Notes: generated by a model from the sequence alone, not told the origin. Numbered from the stretch's first letter, positions 16,663 through 25,422 are shown. The stretch is DNA of 64,000 bases from Flavobacterium sp. 9 (GCF_002754195.1 NZ_PEEU01000001.1:372001-436000); one strand, 5' to 3'. Translations and numbers: made by a program.

Positions 16663-17592
16663 TTAATCGTGATTGACCATTTGGCGATAAAGCATTAAAA
16701 TACCTTTTTCATCTCTTTTCCAGAGATTGGTGCTTTTTCCGGTAACAATTGCTCTTCCTTTTTTATTATCCCATGAAACATCTACGTAATAGTAACCGTA
16801 TTCTAAAACAAATTTACCAAGCGCAATCATTGTGCTTGCCCTTATTTGTATAGCGTCAATTGATACACCGTTTGGCTTTTCGTGTTCCTGAAAATAAGGT
16901 TTTATATTATCAATTCCCACCAACATTGGCGTATCATATGTCATGTATATGGCATCTTTTTCAAAGAATTCTGTGGCATGTTTCTCGCCGTCTCTTTTTT
17001 TGACAAGTTCGGCAATGCGTTTATTACGCTTATTTACTTCATCAGATATTGCTTTATTTACCCCAAGTTTGGGCATAATACTGGCTTGTGGCTTTAAAAA
17101 TGAAAAATTAGATTTATCAACAGCACTATTTGCGCCCCAGATTTCAGAAATAAGTTTGAGATCCTGATTCTTTTCAATTCGCCAGACATTCATATATTTT
17201 CCTTCATAAACGAATAAAGCGCCTCCATTTCTGGTAAAATTATTCGTAAAAGTTCCAATTTCAATTAAATAATTTTTGATTAACTGAACTTCATAAATAT
17301 CCCTTTTATACGTATTTATCGTAACATTTTCGAACCATTGTTCATAATAGGATTTTATGCCGTTTTTTGTATATATCGCCGTATAATATTCCGGCATGCA
17401 AGTTGGCTCTTTGTCATCATAATATTTCATGACAACATTGATGTCTTTATTTACAAAAGCATTCGCCAATTCACTATTTATAGATTTTAGTTTTTCTTTC
17501 CATTGTTCCACATCTTTACTTATTGGCTCTTGGCCGAAGGATTTTGAGAAAAGTAAAAACATGATTACAATCCATAAATAGCTATTTCTCAT
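16663..17592 (-). CDS. secreted protein with two SnoaL/NTF2-like (DUF4440-type) domains
   Basis: 309 residues from the ATG at 17592. This start gives a clean signal peptide (MRNSYLWIVIMFLLFSKSFG). The frame stays open to 17709, but that start would put 39 extra, atypical residues in front. Two cone-like NTF2 domains are visible. The first covers about residues 30-155, with a WRIEKNQD segment near its end. The second covers about 190-309, with a matching LWKRDEKG segment followed by MLYRQM. Such domains occur in many small enzymes and in proteins without known activity. No catalytic residues can be named. It is divergent from kduI, with 225 bases between the two starts, and shows no clear functional link. 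Confidence 0.7.
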   Translation of the reverse strand: MRNSYLWIVIMFLLFSKSFGQEPISKDVEQWKEKLKSINSELANAFVNKDINVVMKYYDDKEPTCMPEYYTAIYTKNGIKSYYEQWFENVTINTYKRDIYEVQLIKNYLIEIGTFTNNFTRNGGALFVYEGKYMNVWRIEKNQDLKLISEIWGANSAVDKSNFSFLKPQASIMPKLGVNKAISDEVNKRNKRIAELVKKRDGEKHATEFFEKDAIYMTYDTPMLVGIDNIKPYFQEHEKPNGVSIDAIQIRASTMIALGKFVLEYGYYYVDVSWDNKKGRAIVTGKSTNLWKRDEKGILMLYRQMVNHD

Positions 17593-17816
17593 TTTTTTGT
17601 GGTATTTGAATTGATAAGTTAAAAGTAACGAATAAATCATTAAAACACTAAAATTCAATACATTAAACGAAACATCCCAAAATCCATGTAAAACAGACAA
17701 CAATTTCATTCACAAGCTTTTGGACGTTTTTATACCAATAATGTATTTTTATTAAATAATTGATTTGTATTTTTATAGAGTTATAAAATTCACATTGAAC
17801 TCAAAACAAAAAACAA

Positions 17817-18656
17817 ATGTCAATATCCTACGAATCACGATATGCTTCAAGTCCGCAAGCTGTAAAACAATACGACACTACACAATTAAGAGCCGAATTT
17901 TTAATTGATAATCTAATGAAAAAGGGAGAAATCGCCCTTACTTATTCTCATTACGATCGTTATATTGCAGGTTCAGCAGTTCCAGTTTCGCCTTTAAAAT
18001 TGGAAACTATTGATCCGCTCAAAGCTTCTTATTTTCTTGAAAGAAGAGAATTAGGAATCATTAATGTTGGTGCAAAAGGTTCGGTTGAAGTTGATGGAAT
18101 TTCGTATGAATTAGGTCATAAAGACGCACTTTATATTGGAAGTGGAAATAAAGAAGTAATCTTCAAAAGTGATGATGCTGAAAATCCTGCTTTATATTAT
18201 TTAAATTCGGCTCCAGCCCACACACAACATCCAATTAAAAAAGTGAGTTTGGCTGAAGCCAATAAATTACAACTGGGAACAATGGAAACGGCGAATCACA
18301 GAACGGTAAACCAAATGATTATTGGCGGAATCGTAACAACTTGCCAATTGCAAATGGGAATGACGGAATTAAAACCCGGAAGTGTTTGGAATACTATGCC
18401 GGCACACGTTCACGATCGCCGTATGGAAGTATATTTCTACTTGGATATTCCGGAAAATCAGGCTGTTTGTCATTTTATGGGAGAACCTCAGGAAACACGT
18501 CATATTTGGATGAACAATCATCAAGCGGTAATTTCTCCGCCTTGGTCAATTCACTCGGGATCTGGAACTTCAAATTATACTTTTATCTGGGGAATGGCTG
18601 GCGAAAACTTAGATTATGGAGATATGGATGTTGCTAAAATCACTGATTTAAGATAA
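17817..18656 (+). CDS. kduI: 5-keto-4-deoxyuronate isomerase (4-deoxy-L-threo-5-hexosulose-uronate ketol-isomerase)
   Basis: 279 residues, the usual length of KduI. It converts 5-keto-4-deoxyuronate, formed spontaneously from unsaturated uronates released by lyases and GH88, into 2,5-diketo-3-deoxygluconate. The zinc ligands of the cupin fold are present: H197, H199 and E204 in AHVHDRRMEVYFY, and H246 in SIHSG. kduD follows 5 bases after the stop, so the two are co-transcribed. Cytoplasmic. Identification is secure by full-length family similarity and ligand pattern. Confidence 0.96.
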   Translation: MSISYESRYASSPQAVKQYDTTQLRAEFLIDNLMKKGEIALTYSHYDRYIAGSAVPVSPLKLETIDPLKASYFLERRELGIINVGAKGSVEVDGISYELGHKDALYIGSGNKEVIFKSDDAENPALYYLNSAPAHTQHPIKKVSLAEANKLQLGTMETANHRTVNQMIIGGIVTTCQLQMGMTELKPGSVWNTMPAHVHDRRMEVYFYLDIPENQAVCHFMGEPQETRHIWMNNHQAVISPPWSIHSGSGTSNYTFIWGMAGENLDYGDMDVAKITDLR

Positions 18657-18661
18657 GAATT

Positions 18662-19453
18662 ATGACAAACTTATTTGATATAAAAGGTAAAATCGCCTTA
18701 ATTACAGGAAGTACACACGGACTTGGAATGGCAATGGCAAAAGGATTAGGTCAAGCCGGAGCGACAATTATCGTAAACGGAAATTCTTCACAACAAAAAA
18801 TTGATGATGCTGTAGCTGAACTTAAAAATGAAGGAATTAATGCAATCGGATATAAATTTAATGTAACCGATGAAAAAGAAGTTATAACCGCAATTCAGAA
18901 GATTGAAAGTGAAGTTGGACCAATTGCAATCCTGATTAATAATGCCGGAATCATCAAAAGAATACCGCTTATCGAAATGGAAGTTGCCGATTTCAAAGAA
19001 GTAATTGATATTGATTTGGTTTCGCCTTTTATTGTTTCAAAACATGTTGCCAAAGGAATGATTGAAAGACGTCAAGGGAAAATCATCAACATTTGTTCGA
19101 TGATGAGCGAATTGGGTCGAAATACCGTTGGAGCTTATGCTGCTGCAAAAGGCGGATTGAAAATGCTGACCAAAAACATGGCAACAGAATGGGCAAAATA
19201 CAACGTACAAATCAACGGAATTGGTCCCGGATATTTCGCCACCGAACAAACAAAACCTATCCGCGTTGACGGACATCCGTTTAACGATTTTATCATAAGC
19301 AGAACTCCTGCTGCAAAATGGGGCGATCCAAGCGATTTGGCCGGAGCAGCAATATTTTTGTCTTCTAAAGCAAGTGATTTTGTAAACGGTCACATTTTGT
19401 ATGTTGACGGGGGAATTCTCGCTACAATTGGTAAACCTTCTAACGAAAACTAA
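18662..19453 (+). CDS. kduD: 2-dehydro-3-deoxy-D-gluconate 5-dehydrogenase (SDR family)
   Basis: 263 residues. It reduces 2,5-diketo-3-deoxygluconate to 2-keto-3-deoxygluconate (KDG) with NAD(P)H. The Rossmann glycine motif TGSTHGLG is at 15-22, NNAG at 93-96, and the catalytic triad is S146, Y159, K163 (YAAAK). Close relatives act as gluconate 5-dehydrogenases, but position directly after kduI decides for KduD. A further gene (DUF4861) begins 11 bases downstream. Confidence 0.94.
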   Translation: MTNLFDIKGKIALITGSTHGLGMAMAKGLGQAGATIIVNGNSSQQKIDDAVAELKNEGINAIGYKFNVTDEKEVITAIQKIESEVGPIAILINNAGIIKRIPLIEMEVADFKEVIDIDLVSPFIVSKHVAKGMIERRQGKIINICSMMSELGRNTVGAYAAAKGGLKMLTKNMATEWAKYNVQINGIGPGYFATEQTKPIRVDGHPFNDFIISRTPAAKWGDPSDLAGAAIFLSSKASDFVNGHILYVDGGILATIGKPSNEN

Positions 19454-19464
19454 AACCTCAAATT

Positions 19465-20634
19465 TTGAAAAAAAATCTATTATTAACCGCAATTCTGGTA
19501 AGTAGTTTTGCCGTTCATTCGCAAAATAAAACCATAACTATTACCAATTCTCTTGCTATTGACAGGGAATTTGAAACGATCGAACTGACTAAAAAATCTC
19601 TTGGTTTGCCTTCTTCGGCTAAACTTGAAGATTATTCGGTTAAAGAAAGCGGCACAAGTACGTTTTTAGAAACTCAGGTTGTCGATACTGATGGCGATGG
19701 CAATTCGGATTTATTATTATTTCAGCCTAAAATTGCTGCATCTTCAAAAAAAGACTTTCAGGTTTTGATAGCTACAAATCCTGATGCAACAAAAATTATA
19801 AACTGTTATTCCAGATTTGTTCCGGAAAGAACGGATGATTATGCCTGGGAAAACAATAAAGTAGCTTTTAGAACTTATGGCCCGGTTGCGCAAAAAATGG
19901 TCGAAGATCATGTTGAAGGCGGAACTTTAACCAGCGGAATCGATGCTTGGTTAAAAAGAGTCGATTATCCAATTATCAATAAATGGTACGAAAAAGCAAC
20001 TTTAGGAACGGGAACTTACCATAAAGATACTGGCGAAGGTTTGGATAATTTTCATGTTGGAGATAGTCGTGGCGTCGGCGGAATTGCCGTTAAAGTGGAT
20101 AATAAATACTATTTTTCTAAGAATTTCACCACTTGGAAAACCATTACGACAGGACCAATCAGAACGAGTTTTATCCTGACTTACGCAAATTGGGATGCAA
20201 AAGGCAATAAAATAACTGAATCTAAACTAATTAGTCTCGATTACGGAAGTTATCTTTCTCGCTTCGAAATCAATATTAAAGGCACAAAAGAAATCGCTGC
20301 CGGATTAACGCTTCACGACAAAAAAGGAACTATTGGAACCAACATCAAAGAAGGTTGGTTAAGCCATTGGGAACCTCTTGATGATTCAGAATTAGGAACC
20401 GGTTTGGTTGCTGCAAAAGGTACTTTAACCGGATTTGACAACTATATTACGAATGATAAAGACCTAAGCAACTTATACGGAAACTTAACCGTTAAGAACA
20501 ATAAAGTCGTTTATTATGTTGGTTTTGGATGGAAAAAAGGAAGTCCGTTTCAAACTAAACAAGAATGGGAAGCTTATTTGAGTTCGTTTGCAAGTAAGAT
20601 AAATAATCCTCTTATTGTGAAGGTGAAAAAGTAA
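19465..20634 (+). CDS. secreted DUF4861-family protein in the kdu operon
   Basis: 389 residues starting at a TTG codon; no ATG gives the signal peptide (MKKNLLLTAILVSSFAVHSQ), so TTG is the likely start. The family (DUF4861) has no established activity known to me. Visible features are a DTDGDGNSDLLLFQP segment near 72-86 that resembles a calcium loop, and conserved aromatic stretches (YAWENNKVAFRTYGP, GEGLDNFHVGDSRGVGG, TTWKTITTGP). The last part reads YYVGFGWKKG. Its place 11 bases after kduD points to a role in handling uronate oligosaccharides outside the cytoplasm. A lyase or hydrolase role is possible but unproven. Confidence 0.8.
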   Translation: MKKNLLLTAILVSSFAVHSQNKTITITNSLAIDREFETIELTKKSLGLPSSAKLEDYSVKESGTSTFLETQVVDTDGDGNSDLLLFQPKIAASSKKDFQVLIATNPDATKIINCYSRFVPERTDDYAWENNKVAFRTYGPVAQKMVEDHVEGGTLTSGIDAWLKRVDYPIINKWYEKATLGTGTYHKDTGEGLDNFHVGDSRGVGGIAVKVDNKYYFSKNFTTWKTITTGPIRTSFILTYANWDAKGNKITESKLISLDYGSYLSRFEINIKGTKEIAAGLTLHDKKGTIGTNIKEGWLSHWEPLDDSELGTGLVAAKGTLTGFDNYITNDKDLSNLYGNLTVKNNKVVYYVGFGWKKGSPFQTKQEWEAYLSSFASKINNPLIVKVKK

Positions 20635-20708
20635 TATTTTTGCCCACGGATTTGAGCGGGTTTTAACTGGTTTTACGCGGATTTTTTTTGTTTTTATTCG
20701 CATTTAAT

Positions 20709-20794
20709 GTCATTGCGAGGAACAAAGCAACCTCGCTAACAATGAGACACAAAGTTTGATTTAGCAAATGTGGTTGCTTCGTTCCTCGCAATGA
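20709..20794. repeat. inverted repeat gtcattgcgaggaac..., copy 1
   Basis: Arms 20709-20732 and 20772-20794 pair with one mismatch. The loop word gagacacaaagtttgattta is shared with 30041-30129. Both copies sit inside larger arms containing cccacggattt. Confidence 0.8.
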
Positions 20795-20821
20795 CTTTGA
20801 TTGTGGATAAGATTACGCAAA

Positions 20822-20854
20822 ATCTTTGTCAAAGTTTAAAACTTTGACAAAGAT
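20822..20854. repeat. palindrome with core ctttgtcaaag, copy 3
   Basis: Arms atctttgtcaaagttt and its complement surround one base, inside the 295-base nested element. Same core as copies at 3198-3232 and 15728-15762. Confidence 0.75.
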
Positions 20855-20932
20855 CGTGACGATAAACTTTGCGAGATTAAAACAAATCCGTGTAAAAGCC
20901 GCAAAAACCCGCTCAAATCCGTGGGCAAAAAA

Positions 20933-22018
20933 CTATTTCCTAGCCGGAAAATAATTCTCTTTCAATATAATTTCCAGCGGAATATAATGTGTGTCTTCAA
21001 CGGGTTCCTGAAGCACTAATTTCTTGTATAAATGATTTATTCCCATATATCCCTGTTCTTCGGGTCTTTGATTAATTAGGAAATCAATTACACCTTTATT
21101 GAGATATTCGATGTTATCATTAAGTAAATCATAACCAATAATTCGGACACCTTTGATATTATTTTGCTCTAAAAATCGCGCTACAATATAAGCTCTGGAA
21201 TTGGGTACAAAAACACTATTTATACCTGAAAACATATCGAGATTTAACTGATCAATTCCGGAATCTTTGATGGTAACTTCAGAAAATTTGAAGTTCTGAA
21301 GTTCTTCATGGTCTTTAAAAAACGAATAAAATCCATCAATACGCTGCAAATAAACAGAGGTACTTTCTATCTCTCTGGTAATCTTAAAAATCAAAACCTG
21401 CCTTTCATTTTTGACAGCAAAACTTATCAATCTTCCCGCTAAATACCCGCTTTGAAAAGCATCTTGGCCAACATAAGCATGATTCTGATTGGTTTTTATA
21501 TTCGAATCAATCATCACAACCGGAATATTCTTTTTTTCATATTCGTTAAGAAAACGAACAGATTCTTCGTAAAAAATTGGTGCAAATAACAATCCGTCGC
21601 AATCAAATTCTAATACTTTTTTGACCGCTTCTTTAAACGAAGCAGTATTAAAATCATAGAAGAAATAATCCAGAACAATTCCGAATTTACTGAATTCTAC
21701 AGCCGCTTTTTCTATTCCCTTAATTTGGCTTTTCCAATATTCCAGATTTTCATATTTAGGCAAGAAAACCACAAAATGAAATTTTTTATTCAGCGCCAGA
21801 TTACTCGCCAGAATGTTTCTTTTGTAACCGTATTGTTCGATTATAGCATTGACTTTATCGACATTCTCCTGAGTCACCTGACCACGATTATGGATAATTC
21901 TATCAACTGTTCCAGGCGAAACATTGGCTAGTTCTGCAATTTTTTTAATCGTTATGATATTGATTGTTTTTAAGTTAAAAAGATTCTGTAAGAGTGTAAA
22001 ATTAATTTTTTTTATCAA
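20933..22018 (-). CDS. LacI-family transcriptional regulator of uronate genes
   Basis: 361 residues from a TTG start at 22018; no ATG or GTG lies nearer the DNA-binding domain. The helix-turn-helix covers about 22-45 (TIKKIAELANVSPGTVDR), followed by the hinge-type segment GYKRNILASNLA. The periplasmic-binding-like effector domain spans about 75-350, with YVGQDAFQSGYLAGRL typical of sugar-binding LacI members. It is divergent from kdgK, with 72 bases between starts, where a clear promoter and a palindrome lie. It likely represses kdgK and following genes and responds to KDG or a related uronate (inference). Confidence 0.88.
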   Translation of the reverse strand: MIKKINFTLLQNLFNLKTINIITIKKIAELANVSPGTVDRIIHNRGQVTQENVDKVNAIIEQYGYKRNILASNLALNKKFHFVVFLPKYENLEYWKSQIKGIEKAAVEFSKFGIVLDYFFYDFNTASFKEAVKKVLEFDCDGLLFAPIFYEESVRFLNEYEKKNIPVVMIDSNIKTNQNHAYVGQDAFQSGYLAGRLISFAVKNERQVLIFKITREIESTSVYLQRIDGFYSFFKDHEELQNFKFSEVTIKDSGIDQLNLDMFSGINSVFVPNSRAYIVARFLEQNNIKGVRIIGYDLLNDNIEYLNKGVIDFLINQRPEEQGYMGINHLYKKLVLQEPVEDTHYIPLEIILKENYFPARK

Positions 22019-22025
22019 AGATAAG

Positions 22026-22055
22026 TTGTTTTAGTTAACTTTTTATATACATTTG
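22026..22055 (+). promoter_or_regulatory. kdgK promoter (Bacteroidota -33/-7 type)
   Basis: TTG at 22026-22028, a 19-base spacer, then TACATTTG at 22048-22055, a full match to TAnnTTTG. Transcription would begin near 22062, just at the palindrome and about 30 bases before the kdgK ATG. Confidence 0.7.
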
Positions 22056-22063
22056 CAATAACC

Positions 22064-22077
22064 CGTGTGCGTACACG
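22064..22077. promoter_or_regulatory. likely LacI-family operator at the kdgK transcription start
   Basis: The inverted repeat cgtgt-gcgt-acacg lies directly after the -7 box and between the divergent regulator and kdgK. A repressor bound here would block transcription start. Known LacI-family sites are also short palindromes with a central CG; the repressor identity is inferred from neighbourhood. Confidence 0.55.
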
Positions 22078-22090
22078 TAAAATTACACAT

Positions 22091-23098
22091 ATGTCAAAAA
22101 CTATCATAACTTTTGGCGAAATCCTGCTAAGACTTTCGCCTCCTAACCATTCAAAACTTTATAAATCAAGAACATTTGAAGCACATTATGGTGGCGCTGA
22201 AGCAAATGTTGGCGCATCATTGGCTTTATTTGGATGTGATGTAAAATTTGTAACCTCAGTTCCTGATAACGAGTTGGGAGATTCCGCTTTAAGCGAATTA
22301 AAATCTTATGGTGTAGAACCAATTGCTGTAAAACAAGGAAAGCGTTTGGGAGTTTATTATTTTGAACAAGGAGCATCAGAAAGACCAGGGAAAGTTTTAT
22401 ATGACAGAGATGCTTCATCATTTGCAAATCTTAAAAAAGGAATGATTGATTGGGAAGCTATTTTTCAAGATGCCGATTGGTTTCATTGGTCTGGAATAAC
22501 TGCATCTTTAACCGAAGATCTTGCTATTTTATCGAAAGAAGCTCTTGAAGCAGCTTCGAAACTGGGATTAACAATTTCTGCAGATTTAAACTATCGTCCA
22601 ACGTTATGGAAATATGGCAAAAAAGCTTCTGAAATTATGCCTGATTTGGTTCAATATTGTGATGTATTGTTAGGCGGTTCTGATGATTCTGAAAAGTGTC
22701 TTAATATAAAAATAGAAGAGTCTGAAAGTATTGATTCTGTTTTTAGCAAATGGAAAAAACAGTTTCCGAGACTTAAAACAATTGTTTCGACAATGCGCTA
22801 CGATGCAAATGCTTCATCGAATACAATTGGCGCTGTTTTATGGAACGACGGAAAATTATTAAAATCTAAAGAATATAAGATTTCACATATTGTTGACAGA
22901 ATTGGTGCCGGAGACGCATTTATGGCAGGATTAATTTACGGATTAATAACCTGGCCAGAATCATATCAGAAAACTCTTGAATATGCTGTTGCTGCTTCTT
23001 GTCTTAAACATTCGATACCGGGAGATATTAATTTATCGAGCGTGAATGATGTAACGGCGCTTATGAATGGTGCAAGTGGCGGAAGAGTTATTCGGTAA
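22091..23098 (+). CDS. kdgK: 2-keto-3-deoxygluconate kinase (PfkB family)
   Basis: 335 residues from the ATG at 22091. A GTG at 22067 is in frame but lies inside the operator palindrome and would lengthen the usual PfkB beginning (TIITFGEILLRLSP). It phosphorylates KDG to 2-keto-3-deoxy-6-phosphogluconate with ATP. The PfkB signature GAGDAFMAGLIYGL near 277-290 contains the catalytic Asp (GAGD); an early GGAEANVG motif binds the sugar. It begins the plus-strand catabolic run controlled by the divergent LacI-family gene. The neighbouring KDPG aldolase gene makes the KDG assignment firm. Confidence 0.93.
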   Translation: MSKTIITFGEILLRLSPPNHSKLYKSRTFEAHYGGAEANVGASLALFGCDVKFVTSVPDNELGDSALSELKSYGVEPIAVKQGKRLGVYYFEQGASERPGKVLYDRDASSFANLKKGMIDWEAIFQDADWFHWSGITASLTEDLAILSKEALEAASKLGLTISADLNYRPTLWKYGKKASEIMPDLVQYCDVLLGGSDDSEKCLNIKIEESESIDSVFSKWKKQFPRLKTIVSTMRYDANASSNTIGAVLWNDGKLLKSKEYKISHIVDRIGAGDAFMAGLIYGLITWPESYQKTLEYAVAASCLKHSIPGDINLSSVNDVTALMNGASGGRVIR

Positions 23099-23147
23099 TT
23101 TATTTGCCCACTGATTAAACGGATTGAACAGATTAACACTGATTTAT

Positions 23148-23281
23148 TTTAATACACAAAGGCGAATTTTTTTTCTAAAGATGATATAAAATGCAGCAAT
23201 AATTTTAACATTCGCCTGTAATAATTTAGAAAAAACGAAACACTTATTTAAGTTTAAACTTCTACCTTTCTGTGTATTAAT
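23148..23281. repeat. imperfect inverted repeat in the kdgK-YhcH gap
   Basis: ttaatacacaaagg (about 23149-23162) pairs with cctttctgtgtattaa (about 23266-23281); aggcgaa and ttcgcct words pair inside. The gap also starts with a gcccactgattaaacggatt word resembling the outer arms at 20637 and 29999. It may modulate expression within the run. Confidence 0.55.
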
Positions 23282-23302
23282 TAAAAATATAAAAACAAAA
23301 AA

Positions 23303-23752
23303 ATGATAATAGATTCATTACACAACGCAGCAAAATATTACGATTTACATCCAAATTTCAGAAAGGCATTTGAGTATGTAAACCAAAATGACATTACGAT
23401 ACTTGAAGAAGGCACTTTTGAAATTGCAGAAGGTTTAAAAGTAATTGTAATTATTGGCGAAGGAGCAACTCGAGAAGAAAGTATCAAAGGATTTGAGTGT
23501 CACGATCAGAATATTGACATTCAGATTTCGATAAAAGGGCCTGAAACTTTTGCGTGGAAACCAAGAGAAAAATGTATTAGTCCAAATGGGGATTATAGCG
23601 ACGAAAGAGATGTTCGCTTTTTTCATGATAAACCGGATATGTTTTTTGAATTACAGGAAGAGCAATTTGCAATATTATTTCCCGAAGATGTTCACGCAGC
23701 GATGATTGGCGAAGGATTATTGAAAAAAATAGTGATTAAAGTTAAAATATAA
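23303..23752 (+). CDS. YhcH/YjgK/YiaL family protein (DUF386)
   Basis: 149 residues, the full family length, no signal peptide. It forms the small cupin-like fold of the EbgC/YhcH group. Conserved features include ECHDQNIDIQISIKG near 66-80 and the metal-binding type stretch LFPEDVHAAMIGEG near 126-139. Members occur with sialate, alginate, xylulose and uronate genes and are thought to handle anomers or isomers of acidic sugars; no single reaction is settled. It lies 4 bases before eda, so it is co-transcribed with KDG metabolism, where it may help in an epimer or anomer step (inference). Confidence 0.88.
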   Translation: MIIDSLHNAAKYYDLHPNFRKAFEYVNQNDITILEEGTFEIAEGLKVIVIIGEGATREESIKGFECHDQNIDIQISIKGPETFAWKPREKCISPNGDYSDERDVRFFHDKPDMFFELQEEQFAILFPEDVHAAMIGEGLLKKIVIKVKI

Positions 23753-23756
23753 AGTC

Positions 23757-24431
23757 ATGAAAACAATTCAAAACACGATTGATATTATTTCGGAACAAGG
23801 GATTTTGCCTTTGTATTTTAATACTGATGAAAATATTAGTATTGAAGTTTTACGTTCTCTTTACAGAGTTGGAATCAGATCTGTAGAATATACCAATAGA
23901 GGTTCGCAAGCATTGGCGAATTTCGAGAAAATGGTTGCTGTGAGAAATACCGAAATGCCTGAAATGTTATTAGGAATAGGTACTATAAAAAATCTGGATC
24001 AGGCAAAGGAATTTCATGCCGTTGGAGCTGATTTTTTCATAAGTCCGGGTTTTGTTCCTGAGGTTTCAGATTTCTTGAAAAGCAAAGAAATATTATATGC
24101 GCCGGGCTGTATGACGCCAACAGAAATTATCGCTGCTGAAAATGCCGGAATAAAATTCATCAAACTTTTCCCGGGAAATATATTGGGGCCTGAGTTTTTA
24201 AGCAGCATTAAAGATGTTTTTCCTTCTCTAATTTTTATGGTAACCGGCGGTGTAGACACTACTCATACAAGCATTAATAGTTGGTTTTCGGCAGGAGCTT
24301 CGGCTGTGGGGTTAGGAAGCAAACTGATTAGTAAAAAACGAATGGAGGAAGGCGATTTTAATTTAATCGGAAATGAAGTTAAAAAAGCTATTGAGATCGT
24401 ACAGATCATACAAAAACAATTAGTAAACTAA
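23757..24431 (+). CDS. eda: KDPG aldolase (2-keto-3-deoxy-6-phosphogluconate / 4-hydroxy-2-oxoglutarate aldolase)
   Basis: 224 residues. It cleaves the KdgK product into pyruvate and glyceraldehyde 3-phosphate, the last step of both uronate routes. The Schiff-base lysine is K136 in FIKLFPG and the catalytic glutamate is E44 in SVEYTNR; GIGT near 73-76 and the phosphate-binding TGGVD near 162-166 are typical. It sits 4 bases after the YhcH-like gene and 3 bases before the SDR gene, so the three form one tight operon. Confidence 0.94.
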   Translation: MKTIQNTIDIISEQGILPLYFNTDENISIEVLRSLYRVGIRSVEYTNRGSQALANFEKMVAVRNTEMPEMLLGIGTIKNLDQAKEFHAVGADFFISPGFVPEVSDFLKSKEILYAPGCMTPTEIIAAENAGIKFIKLFPGNILGPEFLSSIKDVFPSLIFMVTGGVDTTHTSINSWFSAGASAVGLGSKLISKKRMEEGDFNLIGNEVKKAIEIVQIIQKQLVN

Positions 24432-24434
24432 TAT

Positions 24435-25247
24435 ATGGATTCAATATTTAATCTAAAAGGCAAAATTGCTCTTATAACTGGCGGTGCCGGAGTATTGGGA
24501 AGCAATTTTGCTAATGTTTTGGCCAAACAAGGCGTTATCACCGGAATTGTTTCTCAATCGATTGAAAAAGCCAATAAAACCGTAGAAGCAATTGAAAATA
24601 ATGGCGGACAAGCTTTTGCGATTCAGGCGAATGTTTTAAATCAGGAAGAACTTGAGAAAGCCAAAGATTTTATCGTAGAAAAATATGGTCGGCTGGATAT
24701 TTTAATCAATGCTGCTGGCGGAAATATGCCCGGAGCAACAATAAGTCCGGATCAGGCATTTTATGATATGCAAGTCGATGATTTGCAAAAAGTTGTTGAT
24801 CTTAATATTATTGGTACAATGTTGCCATCGCAAGTATTCTCGGAACTTTTTGCTAAGCAAAAACAGGGAATCATCATCAATATTTCATCGGCATCAGCGC
24901 AAAGACCTTTGACGAGAGTTGTTGGATATTCGGCTTCAAAAGCGGCTATTGATAATTTCACGCAATGGATGTCGGTTGAGTTGGCTTCGAAATATGGAGA
25001 AGGAATTCGGGTAAATGCTATTTCTCCGGGCTTTTTTATTGGGGAACAAAACAGAGCTTTATTATTGACTCCGGAAGGAAAATTGACGCCTCGAGGCGAA
25101 AAAATAATCGATCATACTCCGATGGGAAGATTTGGAAAACCTGAGGATATTGACGGTGCTCTTTTATTTTTATGCAGCGATATGTCAAAATTTGTGACGG
25201 GAACTATTATTAAAGTTGATGGAGGGTTTTCGGCATCAAGTATTTAG
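24435..25247 (+). CDS. SDR-family D-mannonate / fructuronate oxidoreductase
   Basis: 270 residues. The Rossmann motif TGGAGVLG is at 15-22, NAAGG at 92-96, and the catalytic residues are S152, Y165 and K169 (YSASK). It is an SDR enzyme, not related to classic UxuB, but SDRs of this type replace UxuB beside uxuA in many Bacteroidota and Firmicutes. Expected reaction: reduction of D-fructuronate to D-mannonate with NADH. Position between eda and uxuA supports this over a general gluconate dehydrogenase. Confidence 0.85.
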   Translation: MDSIFNLKGKIALITGGAGVLGSNFANVLAKQGVITGIVSQSIEKANKTVEAIENNGGQAFAIQANVLNQEELEKAKDFIVEKYGRLDILINAAGGNMPGATISPDQAFYDMQVDDLQKVVDLNIIGTMLPSQVFSELFAKQKQGIIINISSASAQRPLTRVVGYSASKAAIDNFTQWMSVELASKYGEGIRVNAISPGFFIGEQNRALLLTPEGKLTPRGEKIIDHTPMGRFGKPEDIDGALLFLCSDMSKFVTGTIIKVDGGFSASSI

Positions 25248-25267
25248 TTTTTTTTGCTATGACATTT

Positions 25268-25310
25268 ACCGCAAAGTTCGCGAAGGTTTACGCAAAGTTT
25301 GCAAAGCTTG
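25268..25310. repeat. partial copy of the accgcaaag intergenic repeat
   Basis: Contains ttaccgcaaagttcgcgaag and cgcaaagtttgcaaagct. The words match one arm of the full hairpins at 45055-45150 and 58555-58648; the partner arm here is degenerate. It occupies the first part of the 329-base gap before uxuA. Confidence 0.6.
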
Positions 25311-25422
25311 TTTTTATGTCGCTTTGCTTTGAGATCGCAAAGGGATTGTGAAAAATTAAGAACGTTCTTGACAGAATGAAAAAGGGCATAAAATAAGAAA
25401 ATGGTTCTTATGAAAATGAATG

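Larger units (their letters stand above)
20637..20931. repeat. nested inverted-repeat element filling the kdu-lacI convergent gap
   Basis: Outer arms of 28 bases at 20637-20664 and 20904-20931 (containing gcccacggatttgagcggg) are perfect reverse complements. Inside lie a second hairpin (20709-20794) and a third (20822-20854). The element starts 3 bases after the DUF4861 stop and ends 2 bases before the stop of the convergent LacI-family gene. A bidirectional terminator role is plausible. Confidence 0.85.

Noticed and set aside
17593..17709. Longer start for the double NTF2-like protein
   Set aside because: The downstream ATG at 17592 gives a clean signal peptide; the extra 39 residues would bury it.
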